From a bacterium (GTDB lineage: Bacteria; Bacteroidota; Ignavibacteria; Ignavibacteriales; Ignavibacteriaceae): a stretch of 64,000 nt of DNA. Positions within the stretch are counted from its first letter, which is position 1. Each line of letters opens with the position of its first letter. Positions 42,285 to 51,459 of this stretch are shown here, in pieces. The stretch is from assembly GCA_016716565.1 (NCBI GenBank), contig JADJWC010000003.1, positions 657,836-721,835 on the forward strand, written 5' to 3'. The translations under genes and the position numbers were made by a program. The notes under the pieces are model-generated. The model did no database searches. It was not told the origin of the DNA and worked only from the letters and a program-made list of their open reading frames with translations.

Positions 42285-43460
42285 TTGAAATTCAAATTTA
42301 TCTTCTCTTTTGCAATTATTTTATTAGCTGTTCTAATTATTTCCTGTTCTGATGAACCATCTTCTCTCGGCATTGAACTTATCGGAAGCGAAAATATATC
42401 AGCAAAAATATTTGATACCAGTGTTGATTCTTCCACTCAAACTTCCTCATACTTCAAGAAGGTTATTGCACTAGGAAATGCTGACTGGGTTTTAGTCGGA
42501 GAGTATGAAGATGTAAAAGCATCCGCACTTCTCAGATTTGTATTCGGATTGCCGGATAGCTTAAAAACTGCAGTTACAGACGGAAGTATAAATGTGATAG
42601 ATTCCTGGATAAACTTAACTACGAGATATGTCTACACAGATTCTATGGCAGCAATGAATTTCACAGTACACAAGGTGAATTCAAGCTGGTCCGCTGCTTC
42701 TTTTACTATCGACAGCTTATTTAAACTTAACTATGAACCGGATGATGTCAGTTCACAATTCAATATTTCAGATACACTTTACACTTTCCACATAGAAAAT
42801 TCGTTACCACTCGCCTGGATGAAGAATTCAATAGATAAAACAGTTGAGAGTAATTTCGGAATTTACTTGGATCCGACAGAGAGTTCGGCTAAAGTTGTGG
42901 GCTTTCAGGCTTTTACTTCATTATCATCAGAAGCCGCTAAATTATTTGTTGTTATTGAGAAACCGGGTGTTTATGTCGATACAATTAATGGATTCATCGC
43001 TGCTGATATCAGTTTAGTTGATCGTCCAAACCCTCCAGCATTAACAGATGGACTTATGTGTACACAAAGCAGTGTAACTGTTGCTTCGAAATTAACTTTT
43101 AATCTGGAAAATGTACCTACAGGTATAGTCATCAATAAAGCAGAATTATTTATTACTCCGGATACGCTTGCATCAATAAAGGGATCGCAATTTCCTAATA
43201 ATTTAAGAGTATCGTACCTCAGATATGCAGATTCATTAAACACTGAAGGTAATCCATCGTTTTTGAATTTTAGTAATAATAAATATTCCGGAGATATAAC
43301 GGTATTTGTTCGTAACTGGATAAACAGAAAACAGAACTACGGACTGCTAATTGAATCTGGAAGTTTCACTTCGGGTCTGGAATTATTCGTTCTGAAAGGA
43401 AGTAATTATTCTGATCCTGCTGAGCGTCCTCGTTTAAAGATTACCTACACCATTAAGTAA
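42285..43460 (+). CDS. Lipoprotein with C-terminal DNRLRE-like beta domain
   Basis: 391 residues. Signal with lipobox (LLAVLIISC). The C-terminal region (DITVFVRNWINRKQNYGLLIE and RPRLKITYT) resembles DNRLRE-type and related extracellular beta-sandwich domains. No enzyme motif. It sits 3 bases before an outer-membrane barrel gene and may work with it. Confidence 0.65.
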   Translation: MKFKFIFSFAIILLAVLIISCSDEPSSLGIELIGSENISAKIFDTSVDSSTQTSSYFKKVIALGNADWVLVGEYEDVKASALLRFVFGLPDSLKTAVTDGSINVIDSWINLTTRYVYTDSMAAMNFTVHKVNSSWSAASFTIDSLFKLNYEPDDVSSQFNISDTLYTFHIENSLPLAWMKNSIDKTVESNFGIYLDPTESSAKVVGFQAFTSLSSEAAKLFVVIEKPGVYVDTINGFIAADISLVDRPNPPALTDGLMCTQSSVTVASKLTFNLENVPTGIVINKAELFITPDTLASIKGSQFPNNLRVSYLRYADSLNTEGNPSFLNFSNNKYSGDITVFVRNWINRKQNYGLLIESGSFTSGLELFVLKGSNYSDPAERPRLKITYTIK

Positions 43461-43463
43461 AAT

Positions 43464-44714
43464 ATGAAATATCGATTTATCAAATATCTGTGGCTGTTTC
43501 TTTTAATTAGTTTATCTTCAACATTTGCTCAGGTTACATCCACATACACACGATATGGCGTGGGTGATCTTTATTTAAGTTATTCAGCCCGAACACTTTC
43601 AATGGGGCATTCCGGAACTGCAATGCTAAATAAGGACTATGTTGAAGTTCTCAATCCTGCATCCTGGTCCAGCTTATCTCGTGTACGATTTGAATTAAGT
43701 TTCTCATATGATCAACTTGAATTATCTAACTCGACTGATTCAAAATTTTATGGAGATGGCTTCTTTAAAGGAATTACTTTTGCATTTCCTATTAGCGAGG
43801 TAAGAAAAATTGGGATGGCTTTCGGATTACTACCATACAGCCGAAGCAATTATGAAGTAACGGAAAAAGTAGTCGATTCGATTTCAGGTAACTACACAAC
43901 GACTTATTTAGGAAAGGGTGGATTGTCAAAAATATTTGTGGGTGCCTCGGTTGAACTTCCGGCAGAGTTTTTATTAGGTGCTACACTTGAGTACTATTTT
44001 GGCAACATTAAATACACTTCAAGCCTTGCTTTTGATAATACAACAACCTATTTCCCAAGCAAATATGAGCTAAATTATGCACCTAAAGGATTTGGTACAA
44101 CTCTTGGCATCATTACTCCGGATATGTCTAAATTGATAAATAGTGACTTAATCTCTAATTTTAGATTAGGGTTCAGCACTAACATAATTGGTAATCTTAA
44201 TACAGATACTAGTCTGGTCAGTACATCCTCCACAATTGTTGACTCAGTCCGCAGTGGAAAAACAACTATGAAAGTACCTGTCAGACTGAATGCTGGATTG
44301 CATATTTCATTTGTTAATGTATACAACATTTCACTCGACTACTTCTATCAACCCTGGAGTGAATTCAAATTGAGCGATATTAACCAAAGTAATTTAAGTG
44401 ACTTACACAAATTGAGTTTAGGTTTTGAATACAGACCGCAGACTGTTCCTGGTATAAGTTACTGGGAACAAATTATATTGAGAGCAGGTTTAAGCTATGA
44501 AATGTCACAGTATAATTTTAATGGAAATAATCTAAAACAGTATTCAGCTTTTGGCGGAATCGCTTTTCCGTTAAGTCCGGACAATACAATTGATATCGGG
44601 CTTGAATACTCGGTTAGAGGCACAAAAGACAATAACTTATTACAGGAAAATTTTTTCCGGGTAAATCTGGGTATCAGCTTTGGCGATGTCTGGTTTATCC
44701 GATATGATAAATAA
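43464..44714 (+). CDS. Outer-membrane beta-barrel protein (FadL/porin-like, unassigned)
   Basis: 416 residues. Signal peptide (FIKYLWLFLLISLSSTFA, cut after FAQ), then YTRYGVGDLYLSYSARTLSMGHSGTAMLNKDYVEVLNPASWSSL-type opening, similar to FadL/PorV-like barrels of FCB bacteria, and many amphipathic strands ending in NLGISFGDVWFIRYDK. The substrate is unknown. Confidence 0.7.
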   Translation: MKYRFIKYLWLFLLISLSSTFAQVTSTYTRYGVGDLYLSYSARTLSMGHSGTAMLNKDYVEVLNPASWSSLSRVRFELSFSYDQLELSNSTDSKFYGDGFFKGITFAFPISEVRKIGMAFGLLPYSRSNYEVTEKVVDSISGNYTTTYLGKGGLSKIFVGASVELPAEFLLGATLEYYFGNIKYTSSLAFDNTTTYFPSKYELNYAPKGFGTTLGIITPDMSKLINSDLISNFRLGFSTNIIGNLNTDTSLVSTSSTIVDSVRSGKTTMKVPVRLNAGLHISFVNVYNISLDYFYQPWSEFKLSDINQSNLSDLHKLSLGFEYRPQTVPGISYWEQIILRAGLSYEMSQYNFNGNNLKQYSAFGGIAFPLSPDNTIDIGLEYSVRGTKDNNLLQENFFRVNLGISFGDVWFIRYDK

Positions 44715-44730
44715 ATCAAAAGGTAAAACC

Positions 44731-46005
44731 GTGAAAAACAAAATCAAATATTACTCAGTAATAATCTCAGCTATTCTGTTCACAGCTTGTGCAGCTGCCG
44801 AAAGTAATCGACTGTCACAAAATACGGCTGATTGTGATTCACTGGAAACGCTTAAACTTTACAGCTTATTTTCAGAATATCACAAGAACAAGGATTACTC
44901 AAGTGCACTTCCTTATGGCTGGCAAGTACTGCACTGTGATAAAGCAAAGTTTGCAAAATGGATTTATTATAAGATGGAGGACTGTCTCTGGTATCTCCAC
45001 GATTCTTCGTCAGTTGCGCCTGAAGAGGTGAAAGCAATTGAAGATTCAATCCTGAATTTTTATAATACGGCAATTCAGTATTATCCTGATGGAATGGCTT
45101 ACTTCCAGGTAAGAAAAGCGTTTGTTTCGGAAACCTGGCTAAAGTTAGATCCTCAAACTTTAATCTCCGAGTACCAAAAAGCTGCTGAATATAATCCCGA
45201 GATGGATTCATATTACTACAATAGATTCGGACAGATATATATCGCAAACATTAGTGATGAAAACGATTATAAAACGAAAGCAATCGATATCTATTCAAAG
45301 CTTGCAGTTCGGGAACCGGACAATACTGAATGGCCGAGAATTTTATCAACACTTGTAGAAGATGTAGGTCAACTATTAGATATTCGTAAAAAGAACTGGG
45401 ATCTTGATAAAGAAAATCTTGAAAAAGCATGGATATATGCATCTGAATGTATAAGAGCACAGGATTATGAAAGAGCTATTGAACCTTTGGAATTCTTAAC
45501 TCAAAAATCTCCGGAAACTTTAAATTACTGGAACCAACTTGCAACAGCTTACAATAAGGTTGGAAGATTAAGTGATGCTGAGAGTGCATATCAAACATTA
45601 ATCAAGCTGGATTCAGGTACAAAGGATTATTATTTCAATCTTGGATTGATCTATAAAGAACAGGGAAAGTTGAGTAAAGCAAGACAGTATTTTGAAACAG
45701 CAAACGATAAAGCCGGTGGATGGGGAATGGCAATTTTCTCGATCGGTTTACTTTATGAACAGTCTGCAAGGGATTGTAAATTTGACTTCGAGACAAAACT
45801 TGTATATTTACTTGCACAAGACACCTACAGACGAGCAGTAAGTATCGATCCATCACTTGCACAAGCAAGAGATAGAATTGGTGCTCTTTCAAGTTCGGTT
45901 CCAACGCAGGAAGACTATTTCTTTAACAAGAAAAAATCCGGCGATGTTTTACCAATTACAGGTGATTGTTTTGGTTGGATTGGTAAAAGCGTAACAGTTC
46001 CATAA
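44731..46005 (+). CDS. TPR-repeat lipoprotein
   Basis: 424 residues from a GTG at 44731 preceded by AAAGGT; earlier codons would overlap the barrel gene. Lipobox ISAILFTAC. TPR units are visible from residue about 250 on (ERAIEPLEFLTQKSPETLNY, GRLSDAESAYQTLIKLDSG, GKLSKARQYFETANDKAGG). It is likely a periplasmic scaffold, third gene of a lipoprotein-barrel-TPR set. Confidence 0.75.
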   Translation: MKNKIKYYSVIISAILFTACAAAESNRLSQNTADCDSLETLKLYSLFSEYHKNKDYSSALPYGWQVLHCDKAKFAKWIYYKMEDCLWYLHDSSSVAPEEVKAIEDSILNFYNTAIQYYPDGMAYFQVRKAFVSETWLKLDPQTLISEYQKAAEYNPEMDSYYYNRFGQIYIANISDENDYKTKAIDIYSKLAVREPDNTEWPRILSTLVEDVGQLLDIRKKNWDLDKENLEKAWIYASECIRAQDYERAIEPLEFLTQKSPETLNYWNQLATAYNKVGRLSDAESAYQTLIKLDSGTKDYYFNLGLIYKEQGKLSKARQYFETANDKAGGWGMAIFSIGLLYEQSARDCKFDFETKLVYLLAQDTYRRAVSIDPSLAQARDRIGALSSSVPTQEDYFFNKKKSGDVLPITGDCFGWIGKSVTVP

Positions 46006-46042
46006 AAATTATTATTAAAAGGAAATTATCCTTCATTAAAAG

Positions 46043-46065
46043 TCCGGCAACTGCCGGATTTTTTT
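46043..46065 (+). terminator. Rho-independent terminator
   Basis: TCCGGC, loop AACT, GCCGGA and seven T, 37 bases past the TPR lipoprotein stop. Confidence 0.9.
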
Positions 46066-46103
46066 ATTAAATTTGATCATCAAAAACAAAATTATAATGT
46101 AAA

Positions 46104-47399
46104 ATGTACACCCATCTTAAATCTGATTCGGAAGTATTTAAAATATTAAAGCAAGAAATTGAGCGCCAACAAAACAAACTTGAGCTTATTGCTTCAGAGA
46201 ATTTTGTAAGTCCGGCAGTACTGGAGGCTGCCGGTTCTCCATTAACAAACAAATATGCGGAAGGATATCCCGGTAAACGCTATTATGGCGGCTGTGAATT
46301 TGTAGATATGGCAGAAGATTTAGCTCGTGAACGATTAAAGAAAATATTCAGCGCTGAATATGCTAATGTTCAACCACACAGCGGTTCCCAGGCAAACATG
46401 GCTGTGCTGATGACCTTAATGCAGCCGGGAGATAAGTTCATCGGTTTAAGTCTTGCTCACGGTGGTCATCTCACTCACGGTTCACCAGTTAATTTTTCTG
46501 GAAAATTATATCAAGCAATTGGATATGAATTAAACAAAGAAACAAGACTTCTGGATTACAATATCGTTGAAGATCTTGCAAAGAAAGAAAAACCAAAAGT
46601 AATTATCGCAGGTGCAAGTGCATACTCGCGTGAATGGGATTATAAAAAACTCAGACAAATTGCAGATGCGACCGGAGCCTTCCTGATGTGCGATATGGCG
46701 CATCCTGCAGGTTTGATTGCAAAAGGATTATTAGATAATCCATTACCATATTGTGATGTCGTTACCTCAACTACACACAAGACTTTGCGTGGTCCAAGGG
46801 GCGGAATTATTTTGATGGGCAAGGATAAAGAAAATCCTTTCGGAATAAAGACTCCAAAAGGCGACAGATTGAAAATGATGTCCGAACTTTATGACAGTAC
46901 TGTTATGCCCGGAATTCAGGGAGGACCGCTTATGCACATTATAATGGCTAAAGCTGTCGCATTTGCTGAAGTGCTGGATGATAAGTTTAAACTTTATGCT
47001 CAGCAAGTAATTAAAAATGCAAAAACTCTGGCAGATGAATTAATGAAATTTGGATTTGATGTTGTGTCATCCGGAACTGATAATCATTTGATGCTGATTG
47101 ATCTTTCAAACAAAAATATTTCTGGAAAGAAAGCAGAAAATGCACTTGAAAAAGCCGGTATAACCGTGAACAAAAATATGGTTCCATTCGATACTAAAAG
47201 TCCGTTTGTAACGAGTGGAATAAGAATCGGTACACCTGCTGTAACGACTCGCGGTATGAAAGAAACCGAAATGAAACGAATAGCCGAAATCATAAATTCT
47301 GCGGTAAACAATGCAGAGAATGAATCTGCACTAGATTCACTCGTTAAAGAAGTGAATGATTTGTGTTCAGGGTTTCCGCTTTACAAGGATATTATATAA
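46104..47399 (+). CDS. glyA: Serine hydroxymethyltransferase
   Basis: 431 residues. ELIASENFVSPAVLEAAGSPLTNKYAEGYPGKRYYGG at the start, the PLP lysine in TSTTHKTLRGPRGG, and IRIGTPAVTTRG near the end are the family landmarks. It converts serine to glycine and supplies methylene-tetrahydrofolate. TAAATTTG at 46068-46075 is a possible -7 element for it, right after the terminator. Confidence 0.97.
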   Translation: MYTHLKSDSEVFKILKQEIERQQNKLELIASENFVSPAVLEAAGSPLTNKYAEGYPGKRYYGGCEFVDMAEDLARERLKKIFSAEYANVQPHSGSQANMAVLMTLMQPGDKFIGLSLAHGGHLTHGSPVNFSGKLYQAIGYELNKETRLLDYNIVEDLAKKEKPKVIIAGASAYSREWDYKKLRQIADATGAFLMCDMAHPAGLIAKGLLDNPLPYCDVVTSTTHKTLRGPRGGIILMGKDKENPFGIKTPKGDRLKMMSELYDSTVMPGIQGGPLMHIIMAKAVAFAEVLDDKFKLYAQQVIKNAKTLADELMKFGFDVVSSGTDNHLMLIDLSNKNISGKKAENALEKAGITVNKNMVPFDTKSPFVTSGIRIGTPAVTTRGMKETEMKRIAEIINSAVNNAENESALDSLVKEVNDLCSGFPLYKDII

Positions 47400-47416
47400 T
47401 CTTCGGGATATAAAAT

Positions 47417-48181
47417 TTGGCATCTGAAGAAAAAGTTTTTGATAACGATGCGGAACTGGGGAATGCCGATATTGAAATGTCGTTTCTTGATCATGTAGAA
47501 GAGCTGCGCTGGCGCATAATTTATGCGTTAATCGGTGTAATAATATTTACAATAGCTGCCTGGATTTTCATTGATCCTCTCGTTGAAATTGTTCTTCTTA
47601 AACCGGCTCGTGATGCTAATGCTTCACTTCAAAACTTAAGACCTTTCGGACAATTATTTCTTTATGTACAGGTTGCAATAGTTGTTGGAATTATTGCCAG
47701 TCTTCCGAATATTTTTTATCAGCTTTGGAAGTTTATTTCTCCAGCTTTGAAGAAACAGGAAAGAAGATATATACTTTGGATAGTTTTCTATTCAACTTTT
47801 TGTTTTCTGGCTGGTGTTGCTTTTGCTTACTTTGTTATGCTTCCACTAACAATGAAATTTGCCTCTCAGTTCGGAACAGCAGAAATATCGAATGAGTTTG
47901 CAATTGATGAGTATATGTCAATCATTATCAGCGTTATGCTGGCTGCAGGTGTAATTTTTGAACTTCCGATGATCTCATTCTTTCTTTCTAAACTTGGTAT
48001 TTTGACTCCAAAATTAATGCGTAAGTACAGAAGACATTCTATTGTAATTATACTAGTACTTGCAGCTTTCTTAACACCGGGAGCAGATCCTGTTTCACAA
48101 ATTATACTCGCAGTTCCGTTGGTTCTCTTATACGAAATAAGTATTTTTATATCTAAAATATCCTCAAAGAAAAGTGTTTAA
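47417..48181 (+). CDS. tatC: Twin-arginine translocase subunit TatC
   Basis: 254 residues, TTG start, six membrane helices. MSFLDHVEELRWRIIYALIG is the conserved cytoplasmic N-terminus that reads Tat signals. FYSTFCFLAGVAFAYFVMLP and AAFLTPGADPVSQIILAVPL also fit. No tatA gene is in the window. It overlaps the prenyl synthase gene by 8 bases. Confidence 0.96.
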   Translation: MASEEKVFDNDAELGNADIEMSFLDHVEELRWRIIYALIGVIIFTIAAWIFIDPLVEIVLLKPARDANASLQNLRPFGQLFLYVQVAIVVGIIASLPNIFYQLWKFISPALKKQERRYILWIVFYSTFCFLAGVAFAYFVMLPLTMKFASQFGTAEISNEFAIDEYMSIIISVMLAAGVIFELPMISFFLSKLGILTPKLMRKYRRHSIVIILVLAAFLTPGADPVSQIILAVPLVLLYEISIFISKISSKKSV

Positions 48182-49154
48182 AACTCAGCTTTCCGAAATA
48201 ACTCAGCCGATAAAAAGTGAACTGGAATCATTCAATCAGATATTCAGAGAATCACTGCGTTCAAATGTCGGATTAGTTGATCTTGTTACAAGGTACATCA
48301 TCCGGCAAAAGGGCAAGAAAATCCGTCCGCTGTTGGTTCTTCTGTCGGCAAAAGTTTCTGGGGGAATAAATGAAAGAAGTTACCGAGGTGCAGTTCTTGT
48401 CGAATTGCTGCATACGGCAACACTGGTTCATGATGATGTTGTGGATAATGCTGATAAGAGAAGAGGATTATGGTCTATCAACAAAGTGTTTAAAAATAAA
48501 GTTGCCGTGTTGATGGGGGATTATCTTCTATCAAAAGGTTTATTGATTGCGATGGAAGGAAAAGACTTTGATTTTCTTGAAGTCATTACAAACACAGTTA
48601 AACGAATGTCGGAAGGTGAACTTTTACAGATTCAAAAAACACGCAAGCTTGATATAGATGAAGAAACTTATTTTCGTGTGATATCCGATAAAACGGCTTC
48701 GTTAATTGAAACCTGCTGCACAATCGGTGCAATGAGTGCTTCATCTAATCCTGAATATATTTCTGCTATGAAAGATTTTGGAAAAAACCTTGGTATCTCT
48801 TTCCAGATACGCGATGATATCCTTGATTATGAGGGAAGTCTTTCTGTTTTTGGTAAAAGAACTGGCGGCGATATCAAAGAAAAGAAAATTACTTTACCAT
48901 TGATTTATTCTTTGAATCAGGTTTCTACAAGTCAAGCTGCTGATATTAGGAAAATTATTAAAAACGGGAAAGATAAATCGAATATTGATGTTGTTATAAA
49001 CTTCGTCCGTGAAAATAACGGAATTGAATATGCAATAGGAAAGTCTAGATTTTATTCTCAGGCAGCAAAGGATGCATTAAAAAAACTTCCCGATTCACAA
49101 AGCAAACTTGCACTTGAAGCATTAGTTGATTTTGTAGTTGACAGAAAGAACTAA
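48174..49154 (+). CDS. Polyprenyl diphosphate synthase
   Basis: 326 residues, GTG start. First Asp-rich motif LVHDDVVDNADKRRG and second QIRDDILDYEG. KGKKIRPLLVLLSAKVSGG is the substrate-binding Arg region. It makes a long-chain prenyl diphosphate for quinones (IspB/HepT-like). Chain length cannot be read from the sequence with certainty. Confidence 0.92.
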   Translation: MFKTQLSEITQPIKSELESFNQIFRESLRSNVGLVDLVTRYIIRQKGKKIRPLLVLLSAKVSGGINERSYRGAVLVELLHTATLVHDDVVDNADKRRGLWSINKVFKNKVAVLMGDYLLSKGLLIAMEGKDFDFLEVITNTVKRMSEGELLQIQKTRKLDIDEETYFRVISDKTASLIETCCTIGAMSASSNPEYISAMKDFGKNLGISFQIRDDILDYEGSLSVFGKRTGGDIKEKKITLPLIYSLNQVSTSQAADIRKIIKNGKDKSNIDVVINFVRENNGIEYAIGKSRFYSQAAKDALKKLPDSQSKLALEALVDFVVDRKN

Positions 49155-49160
49155 ATAAAA

Positions 49161-49655
49161 CTAATTACCGTTTTCCTTTTTCATTCCTTCTTTATAATTA
49201 AATCCCTTAACAGGTTCTCTCAGCGTAAGAACCGGGCATGGAGCTTTTCTCACAACTTTTTCTGCAGTGCTTCCGAATAAAATATGTTCAACGCCGGTAC
49301 GACCGTGAGTAGCAATAATTATCAAATCGACATCCAGATCTTTGGCCGTTTCGATGATCTCGACAAATGGTTTTCCTGTTTTAATAATTGTCTTGACTGG
49401 AACATTTGCAGGGATATGTTCTTTAGCCAGCTTATCCAGTTCCTGTTTTGCTCTTTCATCCCATTCAGAATTAACTGATGGAATTGCAATCTGCCCCATA
49501 CTGAAATCCGGTGGATAAATAACAGGTTCAACCACGTAAATCAATATCATTTCAGCGTTACAGTTTTTACAGAAGTTCACGGCGTACTTCAGTGAACTTT
49601 TTGAATAGTCGGAAAAATCAATTGGCACTAGTATTTTATTTATATCGGGTCCCAT
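49161..49655 (-). CDS. Universal stress protein (UspA family)
   Basis: 164 residues. ILVPIDFSDYSKSSLKYAVNFCKN at the start, and the ATP-binding IIATHGRTGVEHILFGSTAEKVVRKAPCPVL at the end. The ATP-type G-x2-G-x9-G-S/T motif is complete. Encoded 12 bases after a cNMP-binding protein, the two probably forming one unit. Confidence 0.92.
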   Translation of the reverse strand: MGPDINKILVPIDFSDYSKSSLKYAVNFCKNCNAEMILIYVVEPVIYPPDFSMGQIAIPSVNSEWDERAKQELDKLAKEHIPANVPVKTIIKTGKPFVEIIETAKDLDVDLIIIATHGRTGVEHILFGSTAEKVVRKAPCPVLTLREPVKGFNYKEGMKKENGN

Positions 49656-49667
49656 AATAAACCTCCT

Positions 49668-50195
49668 TTATTTTTTTTCTGTTCGAAGATTGAAATAGTC
49701 TTCGTTTAATGTTCGTAATCTCATTGCAGTTATCTCGGAGATACCCTGCAAAATCTTAATTCCTTTTTTTGGATACTTTTCTATAAACTCATCAAGATCA
49801 GGTTTGAATATCACAGATAGTTTAGTATCTGAATTAGCTATTGCCGATGCAGATCTTTTTTCATTATCAACCAACGCCAGCTCACCGAAAAAATCACCTT
49901 TGTGAATTACAGCAAGCTGAATTTTTTCACCATTGTCATTTTCACGGCTTATTAAAACTTCACCTTCACGAATAAGATACAAACCAAGTCCGGGATCACC
50001 CTGGTAGAAAATATATTCACCGGACACATAACTTCTTTCGTGCATCAGGTTTAAAAGTGAGGTAATATCTTTTTTGGTTAATGATTTGAAAAGAGGAATA
50101 TTCTTCAATGATGTTACAAGTTCATCAGTTTCTGTAGGAGTGTGGAATATATTTGCCCAAAAGCTGCTATGCACTTTTTTTTCATTTTCTACCAT
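49668..50195 (-). CDS. Cyclic nucleotide-binding domain protein without DNA-binding domain
   Basis: 175 residues. One cNMP-binding domain (FKSLTKKDITSLLNLMHERSY, GEYIFYQGDPGLGLYLIREGEV, KGDFFGELALVDNEKRSASAIA). No helix-turn-helix follows, so it is not a Crp-type regulator. I start at the ATG at 50195 (AGGAAA seven bases upstream) rather than the one at 50228. A sensor role with the adjacent stress protein is a guess. Confidence 0.82.
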   Translation of the reverse strand: MVENEKKVHSSFWANIFHTPTETDELVTSLKNIPLFKSLTKKDITSLLNLMHERSYVSGEYIFYQGDPGLGLYLIREGEVLISRENDNGEKIQLAVIHKGDFFGELALVDNEKRSASAIANSDTKLSVIFKPDLDEFIEKYPKKGIKILQGISEITAMRLRTLNEDYFNLRTEKK

Positions 50196-50234
50196 AACTA
50201 TTTCCTCTTGAAACCTCTTTTTTATCACCTAAAA

Positions 50235-50984
50235 TTAATTAAATAATCCGGTTTCTGCTACACGCCAGAGTTTCTGACAGGGAAACCTGTTCTCATATAA
50301 TGCGCGTCCTATAATTGCCGAATCCACACCGTTTGGAATCAGTTTTTGAAAATCCATCAACTCATCTTTATTCCTGATCCCGCCGGCATGAGTAACTTTG
50401 GCACCTGTCATTTCAGCAATTTCCTTTGATAAATGAATATTTGGACCATATAAAGTACCGTTCCGGGAAATATCACAAACTATAAAACGGTTTACGCCGG
50501 CTAGTGCCATCTCTTTAGCAAACGACCTGAAGTTTATTCCTGCTTTTTTACTTCTGCCGTAGATCATTAATTCTTCATCCAAAATATCCAGCGATATTAC
50601 AATTTTTGATGGACCATATTTTTCAAGAACTTTGATGAATTCGCTTTTATTTTCAATAGCCATCGTGTTGATCGCAAGTCTTACAATTCCTGTCTGCATT
50701 GCTTCATCAGCATCCTGGATATTCCTGATACCTCCTGCAAACTCCACAGGAATTACAACGGAGGAGCAAATCTCTTCAATTACTTTATAATTTCTTTTGG
50801 ATTGTTCGTGTGCACCATCAAAATCAACAACGTGTATCATCTTTGCGTTTTCGGCACGCCATATTTTTGCCATCTCGACCGGATTGTTTCCATATTCGTA
50901 ACAATCGAGTTCAGGAATTCCCTGAACTGTACGGACACATTTTCCGTTTTTTATATCTATCGATGGTATGACTAAAAGTTTTGT
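50235..50984 (-). CDS. hisA: HisA isomerase homologue, start codon missing
   Basis: The frame reads KLLVIPSIDIKNGKCVRTVQG from about 50981 to 50920, which is the normal HisA beginning with the catalytic Asp. It then continues through FAGGIRNIQDADEAM, SLDILDEELMIYG, VNRFIVCDISRNGTL and THAGGIRNKDEL to a normal end. No ATG, GTG or TTG lies between the in-frame stop at 50988-50990 and this sequence; ACA occupies the expected place. The first ATG, at 50873, would drop strand 1 and the catalytic Asp. Either the start was altered by an error or the gene is damaged. No other his genes are near. Confidence 0.8.
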   Translation of the reverse strand, partial: TKLLVIPSIDIKNGKCVRTVQGIPELDCYEYGNNPVEMAKIWRAENAKMIHVVDFDGAHEQSKRNYKVIEEICSSVVIPVEFAGGIRNIQDADEAMQTGIVRLAINTMAIENKSEFIKVLEKYGPSKIVISLDILDEELMIYGRSKKAGINFRSFAKEMALAGVNRFIVCDISRNGTLYGPNIHLSKEIAEMTGAKVTHAGGIRNKDELMDFQKLIPNGVDSAIIGRALYENRFPCQKLWRVAETGLFN

Positions 50985-51005
50985 AGCTTATGGAATTACC
51001 GTAAA

Positions 51006-51455
51006 TTATTTTGGAGCATTAACATTGAATTCATAACACTCATCACTCTCTAAATTTACTTTAACTTGAAAATAGCATGACCCACCTCCCTTTACCAACA
51101 TAATATTCTTTTTGATTTGATCTTTAGTTGTGTATGGAAATTCGCAATAAGCATCAATGAAAATTTTTCTATTTCCGATAGAATCAATCAATCCTACATA
51201 CTGTCTATAATAGTCATAATAGTCATCAATTTTAGTATTCCAGCGAGAATTATAAGAATTAGTACAGACATACTTACTTGCAAGACTATCACAATGTTCT
51301 ACTTGAATTTTCGAAGGTGAGAAGAAAGTGTATGATACAAAGTTAGGGTGTTGAACTAATTCATCCACCTTGAATATATATCTTAATGAATCTGTTTGAG
51401 CGTTCATAAAGTGAAAATAAAATGAGACTAATACAATGATTAAGTAAAATTTCAT
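51006..51455 (-). CDS. Secreted hypothetical protein
   Basis: 149 residues from the ATG at 51455 (GAAAGGT upstream). Signal peptide (KFYLIIVLVSFYFHF, cut after MNAQ). The mature part is Tyr-, Asp- and Cys-rich (four Cys) with no family that I recognise. It is inserted between hisA and acyl-CoA dehydrogenase and is rather AT-rich. Confidence 0.55.
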   Translation of the reverse strand: MKFYLIIVLVSFYFHFMNAQTDSLRYIFKVDELVQHPNFVSYTFFSPSKIQVEHCDSLASKYVCTNSYNSRWNTKIDDYYDYYRQYVGLIDSIGNRKIFIDAYCEFPYTTKDQIKKNIMLVKGGGSCYFQVKVNLESDECYEFNVNAPK

Positions 51456-51459
51456 TGGG

